This document shows positions 28,008 to 37,799 of a stretch of DNA of 64,000 nt, piece after piece. Positions within the stretch are counted from its first letter, which is position 1. Every line of letters begins with the position of its first letter. Both the position numbers and the translations under genes were made by a program. Source of the stretch: Fusobacterium ulcerans (GTDB taxonomy: Bacteria; Fusobacteriota; Fusobacteriia; Fusobacteriales; Fusobacteriaceae); NCBI RefSeq assembly GCF_003019675.1, contig NZ_CP028105.1, positions 512,282-576,281 on the forward strand, given 5' to 3'. Under the pieces are notes generated by a model that did no database searches, was not told the origin of the DNA, and worked only from the letters and a program-made list of their open reading frames with translations.

Positions 28008-29029
28008 TTCACCCCAAACTCTTTTAATTCATCTTGTATTTCATATAGATTCAAAATCATCTTCTTTAATTCTTCTTCATTTAGTCTATATGTATTATGA
28101 GAATTATATTCATCTGCTTGAGTGATTACTTCCTGTCCATCTTCAAAGTATTTCGAATAATTAAGATCTCTTCCATCTGCTGGAACTCTAAAATATTCTC
28201 CCATATCTATTGCCCTTACTTTTTCTTCTTTAGTCATTAGAACTTCATAAAGTTTTTCTCCATGTCTTGTTCCTATTATTTTTACTTCATGTTCTGGTTT
28301 TCCTAATATATCTTTCATTGCATAAGCAAGAACTTCAATTGTTGCTGCTGGTGATTTTTGAATAAATAGATCTCCATTCTTTCCATTTTTAAATGCAAAT
28401 AATACTAAATCTACTGCCTGATCTAAACTCATCATAAATCTTGTCATATTTGGATCTGTTATTGTTATTGGTTTTCCATTTCTTACTTGATCTATAAATA
28501 AGGGAATAACTGAACCACGTGATGCCATTACATTTCCATATCTTGTAAGGCATATTGTAGTTTCTTCTTCATTAATATTTCTTCCTTTTGCTACTATTAC
28601 TTTTTCCATAAGAGCTTTTGACATTCCCATTGCATTTATTGGATAAGCTGCTTTATCAGTACTTAAGCAAACTACTTTCTTAACTTTTGATGCTATTGCT
28701 GCATTTAAAACATTTTCTGTTCCTAATATGTTAGTATAAACAGCCTGTACTGGATAGAATTCACATGATGGTACCTGCTTAAGTGCTGCTGCATGAAATA
28801 CAAAGTCTACTCCTCTCATCACATCCATTACTGAGTTGTAGTCTCTTACATCTCCAATATAGAACTTCAACTTAGGATTATTATATGCTTTTCTCATATC
28901 ATCCTGTTTTTTTTCATCTCTTGAAAAAATTCTTATTTCTCCAATATCAGTTTTTAAAAATCTTCTAAGTACAGCATTTCCAAATGATCCTGTTCCTCCT
29001 GTTATCAGTAAAACCTTATCTTTAAACAT
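28004..29029 (-). CDS. fnlA: UDP-GlcNAc 4,6-dehydratase/5-epimerase (FnlA/CapE)
   Basis: 341 residues with an SDR fold: LLITGGTGSFGNAVLRRFL nucleotide site, then LSTDKAAYPINAMGMSKALM with the catalytic Asp-Lys pair and Met in the usual Tyr position, as in CapE. It is the first step from UDP-GlcNAc towards UDP-L-FucNAc. Its order with fnlB and fnlC matches capE-capF-capG in Staphylococcus and fnlA-C in enterics. Confidence 0.92.
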   Translation of the reverse strand: MFKDKVLLITGGTGSFGNAVLRRFLKTDIGEIRIFSRDEKKQDDMRKAYNNPKLKFYIGDVRDYNSVMDVMRGVDFVFHAAALKQVPSCEFYPVQAVYTNILGTENVLNAAIASKVKKVVCLSTDKAAYPINAMGMSKALMEKVIVAKGRNINEEETTICLTRYGNVMASRGSVIPLFIDQVRNGKPITITDPNMTRFMMSLDQAVDLVLFAFKNGKNGDLFIQKSPAATIEVLAYAMKDILGKPEHEVKIIGTRHGEKLYEVLMTKEEKVRAIDMGEYFRVPADGRDLNYSKYFEDGQEVITQADEYNSHNTYRLNEEELKKMILNLYEIQDELKEFGVK

Positions 29030-29042
29030 AAAATCTATCTCC

Positions 29043-30257
29043 TTAATCTTTTTTTATTATATTCATTATTGTTTTATATGCCTTATCTACTCCTAAATGT
29101 TCTTCATAATATCTTCTTCCATTATTTCCTAACTGCTTTCTTAAATCTTTACCATTGTATAAAATTAAAAATTTTTCATATAAATCTTCAACATTTCCAG
29201 CCTCAGCAAAAATTCCTCCCTTTACCTCTTCTTCAAGAAATTTTCCATAGTCCGCTGCTGAACATTTATCTAAACTTGCTAAAATTGGAAGCGATAATTT
29301 AAAATAATCTGTTGTCTTTGAAGGAAAATTTGGCACTGTAAATCTTTCATCAAGGCTTACAAGACCAATATTACAAGCACTTGTAAATTTTTCATAGTCT
29401 TCTCTTGGCAGCTGATCTATAAATCTGATATTTTTTAACTTCTTATCCATGGCTATTTTTTTCAACCTTTCTCTTTCTGAACCATTACCTACAAATATGA
29501 ATTTCACCTCTGGTAATTCTAAGCATTTTTCAGCTAAAGATAGTATATTTTCTAATTTTTGTGGTTTTCCCATATTTCCACCAAATATAGCTAAAAAATC
29601 TTTTTTGGGATATCCATATTTTTTTCTTATTTCTTCTTTATTTATTTCTAATTTAGGTTTTAGATATGCCCAATTTTTTAATAATTTTATCTTATTTTTA
29701 TCTAAACATTCATATTTCTCTTGTAAATATTTAATATTTCCATTTGACATACACCAAATTTGATCATATGCTAAAAACATTTTCTTTTCTTTTTGTTTAA
29801 AAAAATTAAATATTATATTATTTTTCATCATTCCAATGTCTTTTGCATTTTGTGGAAAAATATCCCATAAAATTAAATGTGCTGGACATTTAAAATACCT
29901 TTTTAAAGGATTGATTAGTGATGCATCTGATAAAAATGGTGTATGAGTTATTATTAAATCATATTTTTTATCTCCTAAATATTTTAAAATACCTCTTTTT
30001 AATTTAGGTATCATTGTTAATGTTGTTATTCCTTTTTCTATTTTGTTCCCTACATTAAAATAGTTTCCAGTTTTAACTCTTAAAACTTCATATCCATTTT
30101 CTATTTTATATTCTGTTTCTCTTTTAAATTTTTTTTCTAAAATTGTTACTACAGTAATATTATTTCCATTTCTTGAAAATTCATCTGATAAATCTTTTGT
30201 CAATGTTGAATCATTTTCACTTCTTGAATGTCTTAAATAAAGAAATAGTATATTCAT
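29043..30257 (-). CDS. GT4-family glycosyltransferase, WbuB-like (L-FucNAc transferase candidate)
   Basis: 404 residues from the ATG at 30257; the preceding TTG is not needed, and GGTGAG lies upstream. N-terminal ILFLYLRHSRSEN and AHLILWDIFPQNAKDIGMM, then AIFGGNMGKPQKLENIL, FIFVGNGSERERLKK and PSKTTDYFKLSLPI. It sits directly upstream (in transcription order) of fnlABC, the usual place of the L-FucNAc transferase. It is similar in layout to the 24532 gene, suggesting two related sugars or two FucNAc residues per repeat. Confidence 0.87.
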   Translation of the reverse strand: MNILFLYLRHSRSENDSTLTKDLSDEFSRNGNNITVVTILEKKFKRETEYKIENGYEVLRVKTGNYFNVGNKIEKGITTLTMIPKLKRGILKYLGDKKYDLIITHTPFLSDASLINPLKRYFKCPAHLILWDIFPQNAKDIGMMKNNIIFNFFKQKEKKMFLAYDQIWCMSNGNIKYLQEKYECLDKNKIKLLKNWAYLKPKLEINKEEIRKKYGYPKKDFLAIFGGNMGKPQKLENILSLAEKCLELPEVKFIFVGNGSERERLKKIAMDKKLKNIRFIDQLPREDYEKFTSACNIGLVSLDERFTVPNFPSKTTDYFKLSLPILASLDKCSAADYGKFLEEEVKGGIFAEAGNVEDLYEKFLILYNGKDLRKQLGNNGRRYYEEHLGVDKAYKTIMNIIKKD

Positions 30258-30308
30258 CAATTCTCACCCATTTATTGTTGATTAAATTTAAAAAATTTTA
30301 TTTTTTAA

Positions 30309-30989
30309 TCAATACTCAACTCCTATTTTTTCTACCAATTCACTCTTTTTATTTAAAAGTATTTCATCTTTTACTATCCACTGAATTTTTGCTTTATCTA
30401 CTATTTTTAAGAAAGTAGCTATTATCAGATAAATATCATTCCAAAAGTTTCTATTTTCTATATAATATAGATTAAGTTCTATCTTATATGGCATTATCTG
30501 TTCTATATAGAATTTCTCTGGATCTGAAACCTGATTCATCAGATACTCCTCATCTGAAAACACTATGCTTGCTGGAGATGATATTCCACTTCTTACTTTA
30601 AAGATTCCTTTGCCTCTTTCAGAATAATATTTTAATCTTCTTGGAAGTTCTGGCCTTGGTCCTATAAAGCTCATATCTCCAACAAGGATATTAAACAACT
30701 GCGGAAGTTCATCAATCTTTGTCTTTCTGATAAATTTTCCTATTGGTGTTATTGCACTGCTATTTCCTTTTACTTGTATCCCTTTAGCATCTTTATCAAA
30801 ATCTGTCCTCATACTTCTAAATTTATATATAGTAAATTCTCTTGCTCCTTTTGTCAGTCTTTTCTGCTTAAATAATATCGGACCAGAAGAAGTCAACTTT
30901 ATAATTAATCCTATTAATATCATTAAAGGTAAAAAAAATATTATTCCTAAAAATGATACTGTTATGTCAAATACTCTTTTTAAAAACAT
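30309..30989 (-). CDS. Initiating polyprenyl-phosphate sugar-1-phosphate transferase (short WcaJ/PglC type)
   Basis: 226 residues with one N-terminal membrane hairpin (FDITVSFLGIIFFLPLMIL) and the catalytic core of bacterial sugar transferases: FKQKRLTKGAREFTIYKFRS, TKIDELPQLFNILVGDMSF and IGPRPELPRRL. It loads the first sugar phosphate, probably a UDP-diNAcBac, QuiNAc or FucNAc-type sugar, onto undecaprenyl phosphate. It is preceded by GGGGGAAAG and lies 15 bases after the PglF-like dehydratase, which may make its substrate. Confidence 0.92.
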   Translation of the reverse strand: MFLKRVFDITVSFLGIIFFLPLMILIGLIIKLTSSGPILFKQKRLTKGAREFTIYKFRSMRTDFDKDAKGIQVKGNSSAITPIGKFIRKTKIDELPQLFNILVGDMSFIGPRPELPRRLKYYSERGKGIFKVRSGISSPASIVFSDEEYLMNQVSDPEKFYIEQIMPYKIELNLYYIENRNFWNDIYLIIATFLKIVDKAKIQWIVKDEILLNKKSELVEKIGVEY

Positions 30990-31004
30990 TTTTTCTTTCC
31001 CCCA

Positions 31005-33161
31005 TTACAAATAACTTACTTCTTTATATGAAACAACTAACTTTTTCATTATATCTTTGATTTCATCTATGTTTGCATGTTGTCCTGCTTCCCATAGCCT
31101 TTCAAAGAATTGTGTTATATCTACTTCTCCATCTTCAATTTTTGTTATGAAGATTTTTTTATTTTCTGTCTTTATCGCTGAATTTATATCATAGAGAAGT
31201 TCTTCAAATAACTTTTCCCCTGGTCTAAGTCCTACTATATCTATTCCTACATTTGAGTTTGAAAGTTTTATCATTGTTTGTGCAAGATCATAAATTTTTA
31301 CTGGCTTTCCCATATCAAGAATAAATATTTCTCCACCATTTCCTAACGATCCTGCTTCTATTACTAATTGTGCTGCTTCTGGTATTGTCATAAAATATCT
31401 TGTTATATCTTTATGGGTAAGAGTTAGATTTTTTCCTTCCTCTAATAGTTTTCTAAATATCGGAATAACAGAACCATTACTTCCAAGTACATTTCCGAAT
31501 CTTACTGCCATATATTTTGTATGTTTAGCAACTTTATTCATATGCTGAATTACAAGTTCACATGCTCTTTTACTAGCTCCCATGAGATTTGTTGGATTTA
31601 CTGCTTTATCTGTTGAGATAAGAACCATTCTTTCAACTCTGTATTTATCTGCACATTCAGCTACATTTTTAGTTCCAAATATATTGTTCTTTATCGCTTC
31701 CTCCGGATTATGCTCCATCAGAGGTACATGTTTATGCGCTGCTGCATGGAATACTATATTTGGTCTATATTTTTCAAAAAGTATTTCAAGTTTTTTCTTT
31801 TCCCTTACATTGCATATTTCTGATATAAGTTCAAGATTTGGGTACTTTCTCTTCATTTCAAGTTCAAGAAAATATATTGAATTTTCATTGATATCAATAT
31901 TTACAAGCTGCTTGGGAGAATATCTAGCTATCTGTCTTGAAAGTTCAGAACCTATACTTCCTGCTCCACCAGTTACAAAAATAACTTTTCCTTCAATTAA
32001 ATTTCTAATATTTTCATCATTAATCACTATTTCATCTCTTCCCAATAGATCTTCTATTCTTACTTTTCTTAATTGAGAAGCCAATTCTCTATTTTCAAGT
32101 ATCTCTGCTATAGTTGGAACTGTTTTAATCTCCACATTTCCAACTGACTTTATTCTATCCACAATATTTCTCATTTCTGAACTATGAAGAGAAGGCAGTG
32201 CTAAAAGTACTTCAGAGACTTTTTCTCTTTTAATTATTTCTTCTAAATTTTCCTTATCCCCCAAAACTTTTATATTATATATATATGTATCTTTTTTCTT
32301 TGGATCATCATCTAAAAATCCAACTATATGATAGGGAAATATTGGATTTGTCATTGATTCCTGAGCTAATATTGCTCCTGCTTCTCCTGCACCATATACT
32401 AAAACCCTCTCTTCTGGAACTAATCCTCTATTTTTACTTTTATAGAATCTCTTTAATCTAAATAAATATCTACAAAATAATTGAAAAGAAATTGAAAGTA
32501 TTAAAGAAACTAAAACAGTAGATACTGGATAATCAATTATTCTTGTATATATAATTATTAAAAAAGCAATTGTTGATATACTGTTTAAAAAGATAAGGTT
32601 CAAAACATCTAATATATTTGTATAACTCCAGCTCTTATCATTCATTCTTGTATAAAAATATCCAATCAAAAATATCCCTAGATAAGTGAATAGGTACTCT
32701 GTCTCTAATTTTTCTTCCCATTCTAAACCATACTTCGATATAAAAGCACCTACCATTCCAAAAATTATTCCTAAAGAATCTATTCCAAATTTTATAAAAC
32801 TTCGCTCATTTATTAATTTAGGAGTTTCATTTTTATTTTTTTCTTTAAATTTTACTATTAATCTATAAATAAATAATTGAAAAAGCGAAAATACTATAAA
32901 TACTGTAAAAATTGAAAGAATTTTATAAAATAAAAAGAAAATTCCAAATATTAAACTATTAATAAAAATTGTATTACAGCCCACTTTTTCTTCATTAAAA
33001 TTTAAATTTCCTGTCATAGAATAGAAGAAAACTAAAATAATAAATAGGCCATATACAGCAGTATTTATACTAAATCCTGTTATTCTAAGCATCATTTCAT
33101 AAACTATGAATAACAAAGCTATATATATTATTCCTAAAAGACTTATTTTTTTTCTCTCCAT
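31005..33161 (-). CDS. Membrane-bound nucleoside-diphosphate-sugar 4,6-dehydratase (WbpM/PglF/CapD-like)
   Basis: 718 residues. The N-terminal ~230 contain four or more membrane segments, followed by a CoA-binding-like Rossmann domain (VLVYGAGEAGAILAQES) and the catalytic SDR domain (VIFVTGGAGSIGSELSRQIA; ISTDKAVNPTNLMGASKRA, with Met in place of the usual Tyr as in long-form members). Such enzymes convert UDP-GlcNAc to a UDP-4-keto-6-deoxy sugar used for bacillosamine, QuiNAc or FucNAc. It is first in the operon; GGGAGGA precedes the ATG. Confidence 0.92.
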   Translation of the reverse strand: MERKKISLLGIIYIALLFIVYEMMLRITGFSINTAVYGLFIILVFFYSMTGNLNFNEEKVGCNTIFINSLIFGIFFLFYKILSIFTVFIVFSLFQLFIYRLIVKFKEKNKNETPKLINERSFIKFGIDSLGIIFGMVGAFISKYGLEWEEKLETEYLFTYLGIFLIGYFYTRMNDKSWSYTNILDVLNLIFLNSISTIAFLIIIYTRIIDYPVSTVLVSLILSISFQLFCRYLFRLKRFYKSKNRGLVPEERVLVYGAGEAGAILAQESMTNPIFPYHIVGFLDDDPKKKDTYIYNIKVLGDKENLEEIIKREKVSEVLLALPSLHSSEMRNIVDRIKSVGNVEIKTVPTIAEILENRELASQLRKVRIEDLLGRDEIVINDENIRNLIEGKVIFVTGGAGSIGSELSRQIARYSPKQLVNIDINENSIYFLELEMKRKYPNLELISEICNVREKKKLEILFEKYRPNIVFHAAAHKHVPLMEHNPEEAIKNNIFGTKNVAECADKYRVERMVLISTDKAVNPTNLMGASKRACELVIQHMNKVAKHTKYMAVRFGNVLGSNGSVIPIFRKLLEEGKNLTLTHKDITRYFMTIPEAAQLVIEAGSLGNGGEIFILDMGKPVKIYDLAQTMIKLSNSNVGIDIVGLRPGEKLFEELLYDINSAIKTENKKIFITKIEDGEVDITQFFERLWEAGQHANIDEIKDIMKKLVVSYKEVSYL

Positions 33162-33246
33162 AAGAAAATCCTCCCAAGATTTTTCGTATCTTTATTTTTT
33201 ATTTTTTTATTCTTAATAAATGTCGAAAATATAGTTTTCAAACTAA

Positions 33247-33275
33247 ATTATACATCATTATTTTATTTTTTTCTA
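33247..33275 (-). promoter_or_regulatory. Candidate promoter of the O-antigen operon
   Basis: On the minus strand, TAGAAA (33275-33270), a 17-nt spacer and TATAAT (33252-33247), 85 bases before the 33161 start. The -35 matches consensus at four of six positions. Confidence 0.45.
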
Positions 33276-33423
33276 CATGATTATAAAAACCATTACACAA
33301 AGAAAACTTTTAAACTTGTCATAATAATCTTTAAAATTAGAAACTTCTTTTTTTTATAATTATATTTTTTTTATATTTTTTTAAAATCAAATTTCATTTT
33401 CTATTTTATTTAATTTTTAATGT

Positions 33424-33454
33424 TTGACAACATATTTTACGTTTTTTATATAAT
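33424..33454 (+). promoter_or_regulatory. Orphan + strand promoter in the LPS spacer
   Basis: Perfect TTGACA (33424-33429), then TATATA at 33447 (17-nt spacer) or TATAAT at 33449 (19-nt spacer). It points away from the adjacent minus-strand genes and would give a transcript of only ~65 nt, ending at the 33487-33523 terminator. Confidence 0.5.
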
Positions 33455-33486
33455 ATAAATATGTTAATTATGTGTTTTAAAGAAAT

Positions 33487-33523
33487 AAAAAAGAGATCAT
33501 TCCTAAAATATGATCTCTTTTTT
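33487..33523. terminator. Bidirectional terminator after the 42069-33717 operon
   Basis: Arms AAAAAAGAGATCAT and ATGATCTCTTTTTT around a short loop give T-runs on both strands. Confidence 0.8.
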
Positions 33524-33716
33524 ATTTAAATATAATTTTAATCGTTTTTATTCTTTAATTCTATAACATATCTAAAACATATTTTTATTTGAAAAAATAT
33601 GTTTTTATTTTTTAATATTATTTTAATAATTTTTTAAATTTAATTTTTATTTTTCTAAATTATTTAATAATATAGCACTACTCTAGAATGTACAAATATT
33701 AGAATTTGCTTATAAA

Positions 33717-34742
33717 TTATAATAAATTTTTTATTTTTTTCTCAATTATTCTTCTTAATATTTTTTTAGTAAAAACTTTATTCTTCCAATAAGATTTATT
33801 AAATAAAGATATTTTATAATACATGATTGTTTTTAAAACTTCTTTTACATCTACCTTAATTATTTCCATCTCTTCTTTTGAATATTTTTCTTCAAAAATA
33901 TTTTTTAATTTTATTTCAAATTCTCTCGTTTCTGATAAAGAAATATCCATATTTTGTGCTTTATAACTCAATGCTTTATAATATGTCATTACTAAATATA
34001 CTCTAGTTTTTTTGAAATCATTATTTTCTATTTTTTCCATAATTTTTTCCAAATATATTATAATTTTTTTATATGCTTCTATCTCTTTCGTTTTATCTGG
34101 ATTAGTTGTAGTACTCCCATTTCTATTTTGTCTATAATAATAATGGAATTTATTTATATATTTTACATTATTTGATGTAATAAATGCTGTAAAATTAAAT
34201 GGAACATCCTCAGTTATAATTTTTTCTATAAATAATATATGATTTTCTTTTAAAAAACTTCGTTTATATAATTTAGAGGTCACACATTTGAATTTAAGCA
34301 ACTGATTAGTCCAAATCATACTCCCTATTCTTGTCTTTTTCTCATAATTAATTTCTCTTCTTTTACATTTACTTAAATTATCATATAAAATAAAATCAGA
34401 AAACACTATATCTGCATCTTCAGCATCTTTATATAAATCCTCTATCATTGTTAATTCAATAAAATCATCAGGATCAACAAAAGAAATGTATTCTCCTTTT
34501 GCTATCTCCATTCCTGTATTTCTTGCTGATGAAACTCCACCATTTTCTTTATTTACTATAGTTATTCTTTCATCTGAGAAAAATCTTTCTATTTTTTTCA
34601 TAGAGTTATCTTGTGTTCCATCATTTACTATTATTATTTCTATTTCTTCCAATGTTTGATTCACTACTGACTCCATACATTCTTCTATATATTTCTCTAC
34701 ATTATAGACTGGTATAATTATACTTACTTTTATTTCATTCAT
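33717..34742 (-). CDS. GT2-family glycosyltransferase
   Basis: 341 residues. A classic GT-A start (VSIIIPVYNVEKYIEECM), ENGGVSSARNTGMEIAKGEYISFVDPDD containing the DxD-like metal site, and a less conserved C-terminal half with basic end. It adds a sugar to core or O-chain at the cytoplasmic face; specificity is unknown. Its start overlaps the stop of the ligase-like gene by 8 bases, implying translational coupling. It is the last gene of its operon. Confidence 0.9.
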   Translation of the reverse strand: MNEIKVSIIIPVYNVEKYIEECMESVVNQTLEEIEIIIVNDGTQDNSMKKIERFFSDERITIVNKENGGVSSARNTGMEIAKGEYISFVDPDDFIELTMIEDLYKDAEDADIVFSDFILYDNLSKCKRREINYEKKTRIGSMIWTNQLLKFKCVTSKLYKRSFLKENHILFIEKIITEDVPFNFTAFITSNNVKYINKFHYYYRQNRNGSTTTNPDKTKEIEAYKKIIIYLEKIMEKIENNDFKKTRVYLVMTYYKALSYKAQNMDISLSETREFEIKLKNIFEEKYSKEEMEIIKVDVKEVLKTIMYYKISLFNKSYWKNKVFTKKILRRIIEKKIKNLL

Positions 34743-35916
34743 TTATATTTTCCTTTCTCACTTTACATAAAGCTAAAGCAAATGTAAAGAATACTAATTG
34801 ATTAACTTTACTAAAGTATATATTACAATCTGTTAAGCCAGTTAGATTTAAAAAAACTACTAAACTAATAGAAAGATAAATCAATATTTCTTGACTTTTT
34901 ATTTGTGTTGATTTTAATTTTTTTATAAACTCCAAAAATAAAAAAATATTAAAACAAATATAAAATGTTAATGCACCTATCCCTTGAGTTACCATTATTT
35001 CTAAAAAATTATTATGAAGATGTGGATTTTTTTCCCAAGAAATAGCTCCTAATTCATGATTTTTATAATAACAGAACCCTAATGCCTTGTACTTATTTTC
35101 TTTAAAATCGTTAATTCCTTTTTTCCAAATTTTTATCCTTGTTTCTTTTTCCAAGTTTTCTATCGATGTCAATTGTTTTACTCTATATAGATATTTATTT
35201 ACATGTGGTTCTTTAATAAAACAAATACCTAAAATAAAAAAAACAATTAAATATTTAAATTTTATTTTAAATTTAATTAAAAGTGTTATCGCTATTATTA
35301 AAGGAATTACTAAAAGAGTTATTCTGCTATTTGTACTAATTAATACTAAAAAAGATAATACAAAAATAATAAAGGAAATGGCCTTAACAATAATTTTCTT
35401 TGAATATAGTAAAGAAAAAAAGCTCATTAAAACATAAATTCCTACTTCAATGGTCAATATTGTCGGTTCTGTTCTCATTTTTACTCTATAGTATGGTGAA
35501 AATTTATTTAAATGCCATTCTTCTAATCCTTTTATTGTCACTATTAGTGAACATAATATAAAGAAAAGTAAAAAATTTTTATAATATTTCTCATTTAATT
35601 CTAATTGGGTCAAGCATAAAAATAATATATAATTATGAAATACTACTTTAAAAAATAACTCAATATTATAATTTATAGAATCACTTTTAAAAAAACTCAA
35701 AGCCATAAAAAAAATATACCCAACTATACTAACAATTAATCCCATAGATATTTTATTATATTTTCTCTTATATAAACAAAAAAATATAGTTATTCCCATT
35801 AAAATACAATCTACAACATATCTTTCGCTTCCTTTTCTAATTATAAAGAAAATAATTACCATTGTTAATATACTTAATATTTCAGTGTTTTTACTTAAAA
35901 AAAAATTTTTCACCAT
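34735..35916 (-). CDS. O-antigen ligase-like membrane protein (WaaL/Wzy_C family)
   Basis: 393 residues with about 10-12 membrane segments and the family's large periplasmic loop containing KNPHLHNNFLEIMVTQG, the His-containing motif of WaaL/Wzy_C enzymes. Expected to join undecaprenyl-linked glycan to lipid A-core. A polymerase role is an alternative. AAAGGGGATA precedes the ATG. A second member of this family lies at 47832. Confidence 0.8.
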   Translation of the reverse strand: MVKNFFLSKNTEILSILTMVIIFFIIRKGSERYVVDCILMGITIFFCLYKRKYNKISMGLIVSIVGYIFFMALSFFKSDSINYNIELFFKVVFHNYILFLCLTQLELNEKYYKNFLLFFILCSLIVTIKGLEEWHLNKFSPYYRVKMRTEPTILTIEVGIYVLMSFFSLLYSKKIIVKAISFIIFVLSFLVLISTNSRITLLVIPLIIAITLLIKFKIKFKYLIVFFILGICFIKEPHVNKYLYRVKQLTSIENLEKETRIKIWKKGINDFKENKYKALGFCYYKNHELGAISWEKNPHLHNNFLEIMVTQGIGALTFYICFNIFLFLEFIKKLKSTQIKSQEILIYLSISLVVFLNLTGLTDCNIYFSKVNQLVFFTFALALCKVRKENINE

Positions 35917-35932
35917 TATCCCCTTTATTAAT

Positions 35933-37036
35933 TCATAGATTTAAAAGTTCAATGAAAGATTTTTCAAACTCATCTATACTTATATTATTTATTTCCAAAT
36001 TTGAATATTTTTCATCTTTTACTTCATTTAAATTCTCTTTTTTTCCTTCTAATATTTTAGTAAATTTTTCATTATGAACATATGGAACCTTCTTGCTCCT
36101 GAATAGAGCTATTTGTTTTTTTCTTAGTGTATATCTAAAATTATATAAACCAGAATCAAATCCAATAAAAATTTTTGCCTTTGCCACTATTTCCAAAACA
36201 CTTTGTAAATTAGTTTTATTTACTAAGTTTACTATGTTTTCATTTGAACATAACTCAATTATTTTTTTTGAATATATTTCCTGAGACTTCCCACCACCTA
36301 CTAAATAAATTTTCTCTTCTGGACAAATACTTACCATCGCCTTTATATATTCACTCATTTTATAGGGATTACAAACTCTATTTTTATCAGTTGCTCCTAC
36401 CCCAATCACAATACCTTCATTACAAAAAGAAGTGTAAAATTTATCTTTTAAATTTGGAATTAATTCTTCTTTTTCTATTGATTTATCAAATAAAAATATT
36501 GCTATCTCCTTTAGAAAATCAATTATATTTTTCTCTTCCTCATTAAAAATTTTTTTTGTTCTTAATTTTAAACTCTTTGTATAACATTTATTATTTTTTT
36601 TATCCTCTTCTTCTAAAGCTTCTATTCCTAATTTTTCTTTTGAATAAATATTTCGTATAAGATCATCATTGCTCCATTCAAGATTAATAAATTTTTTTAT
36701 TCCAATTTTATTAATCTGATACATTTTTTTTATTCTTCTAATTAAATTATATCTTTCTTTTCTTGAAATAGTAATAATCGGAAACTCTAAAGCTTTTCCA
36801 AGAAAATTATATTCTTCTCTTACTAAAAAAAATACATTTTCATATCCATATTTTTCAATAATCTTTTCTATTAATTTACTTCTTATTACAATATCTCCCA
36901 GTCCATCAGTCATTTTAACTATTATTTTTTGAGGGTTTTTAATTTTTTTTTTGAAAAAGCAAAGAAAAAAATTGGTAAAAAAAACATTTACTTCATCTCT
37001 CACATATGATTTTTTAAAAAAAAATTTCTTTTTCAT
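35933..37036 (-). CDS. GT9-family (heptosyltransferase-like) glycosyltransferase
   Basis: 367 residues from the ATG at 37036, which overlaps the kinase stop as ATGA and has AAGGATGG upstream; the ATG at 37045 is too close to that site. GT9 features: KMTDGLGDIVIRSKLIEKI near the N-terminus and IVIGVGATDKNRVCNPYKMS followed by IFIGFDSGLYNFRYTL. The D-S/T-G motif is retained, but the usual nearby His is missing. It may transfer heptose or another sugar in the LPS core. Confidence 0.82.
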   Translation of the reverse strand: MKKKFFFKKSYVRDEVNVFFTNFFLCFFKKKIKNPQKIIVKMTDGLGDIVIRSKLIEKIIEKYGYENVFFLVREEYNFLGKALEFPIITISRKERYNLIRRIKKMYQINKIGIKKFINLEWSNDDLIRNIYSKEKLGIEALEEEDKKNNKCYTKSLKLRTKKIFNEEEKNIIDFLKEIAIFLFDKSIEKEELIPNLKDKFYTSFCNEGIVIGVGATDKNRVCNPYKMSEYIKAMVSICPEEKIYLVGGGKSQEIYSKKIIELCSNENIVNLVNKTNLQSVLEIVAKAKIFIGFDSGLYNFRYTLRKKQIALFRSKKVPYVHNEKFTKILEGKKENLNEVKDEKYSNLEINNISIDEFEKSFIELLNL

Positions 37037-37782
37037 ATTTTCCATCCTTTTTTTCTCAACTCTTTTTTCTTTGATTTTATTTTTTCTATAAATTTTAGCT
37101 TTTTTATTTTTCTTATAAGTAAAATTACATAGTATGAAAAATCCTTGTTTTTTTTATAATATTTTTCTTCTACTTTATATTCTTTTTCTATTACTAACAA
37201 ATCATTCTTCATTATAAAAAGATCATTCCATCTCTTAAAATAAAAAAACTTTTCCTTCTTCCCCTGAGTATCTATTATTTTTATTCCATTTAAGCTTTTT
37301 ATGAAGTTTGAAGTATTTAAATCTCCATGATATATTTTTATTTTATGTAATTTATTAACTATTTCCATTATTTCATCTATATCAGAAATACTCTTTATTG
37401 AATTTCCTTCTACACACTCCATTAATATGTAGCTTTCTTTTATGAAAAACTTTTTTTTCACTATAGCTAAAAAGGGAACTGCATATTCTGTAATTCCTTC
37501 TGCTATTCTTTCTCTCACATTTATTAAAGTATTTAATGCTTCTCCTTTTTTTATAAATGTTTGTATTTTTCTCTGAGGTATTATTGTTTCCGACTTAGGA
37601 GACTTCAATATATACTTCTTTCCTTCTATTTCTATTTTTGCTACATAATTTCTCTCTGTGTTTTTATATACTTCTAACTCTTTATATTCTTTATCAATTA
37701 TTTTTTTTCCTAATTCCTCATAGAATATTTCTTCTTCTGGATAATATATATTATATTCTTTATACTTTTCATTTTTTATCAT
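37033..37782 (-). CDS. LPS core kinase (WaaP/RfaY-like)
   Basis: 249 residues of the protein-kinase-like fold. Lys in the KYILKSPKSE strand, a hinge YILMECVEG, the catalytic loop HGDLNTSNFI (Asp as base) and the metal motif IIDTQGKK are visible. Family members phosphorylate heptose or Kdo in the inner core. The gene lies between a GT4 and a GT9 gene, which fits core modification. GAGGATAATT precedes the ATG. Related kinases occur at 51490 and 54988, with a fragment at 54002. Confidence 0.82.
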   Translation of the reverse strand: MIKNEKYKEYNIYYPEEEIFYEELGKKIIDKEYKELEVYKNTERNYVAKIEIEGKKYILKSPKSETIIPQRKIQTFIKKGEALNTLINVRERIAEGITEYAVPFLAIVKKKFFIKESYILMECVEGNSIKSISDIDEIMEIVNKLHKIKIYHGDLNTSNFIKSLNGIKIIDTQGKKEKFFYFKRWNDLFIMKNDLLVIEKEYKVEEKYYKKNKDFSYYVILLIRKIKKLKFIEKIKSKKKELRKKGWKI

Positions 37783-37799
37783 TTCAATTATCCTCTACT

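Larger units (their letters stand above)
33162..33716. other. AT-rich spacer with promoters and hairpins between two LPS operons
   Basis: 555 bases without a gene. It holds a candidate minus-strand promoter (33247-33275), a + strand TTGACA promoter (33424-33454), a bidirectional terminator (33487-33523) and an AT-only hairpin (33574-33605). Stretches around 33230-33270 and 33310-33370 resemble stretches of the 42070-42797 spacer, so the two may be duplicated operon boundaries. Confidence 0.6.

Noticed and set aside
31582-32076. A 164-codon + strand frame opposite the PglF-like dehydratase
   Set aside because: It is the antisense shadow of a well-supported 718-codon gene, with no ribosome binding site or family resemblance.
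33574-33605. AT-only hairpin AAAACATATTTTT/AAAAATATGTTTT as a terminator of the GT2 gene
   Set aside because: On the minus strand it lacks a T-run beyond the stem and has no GC pairs beyond one; the hairpin at 33487-33523 is a much better terminator.
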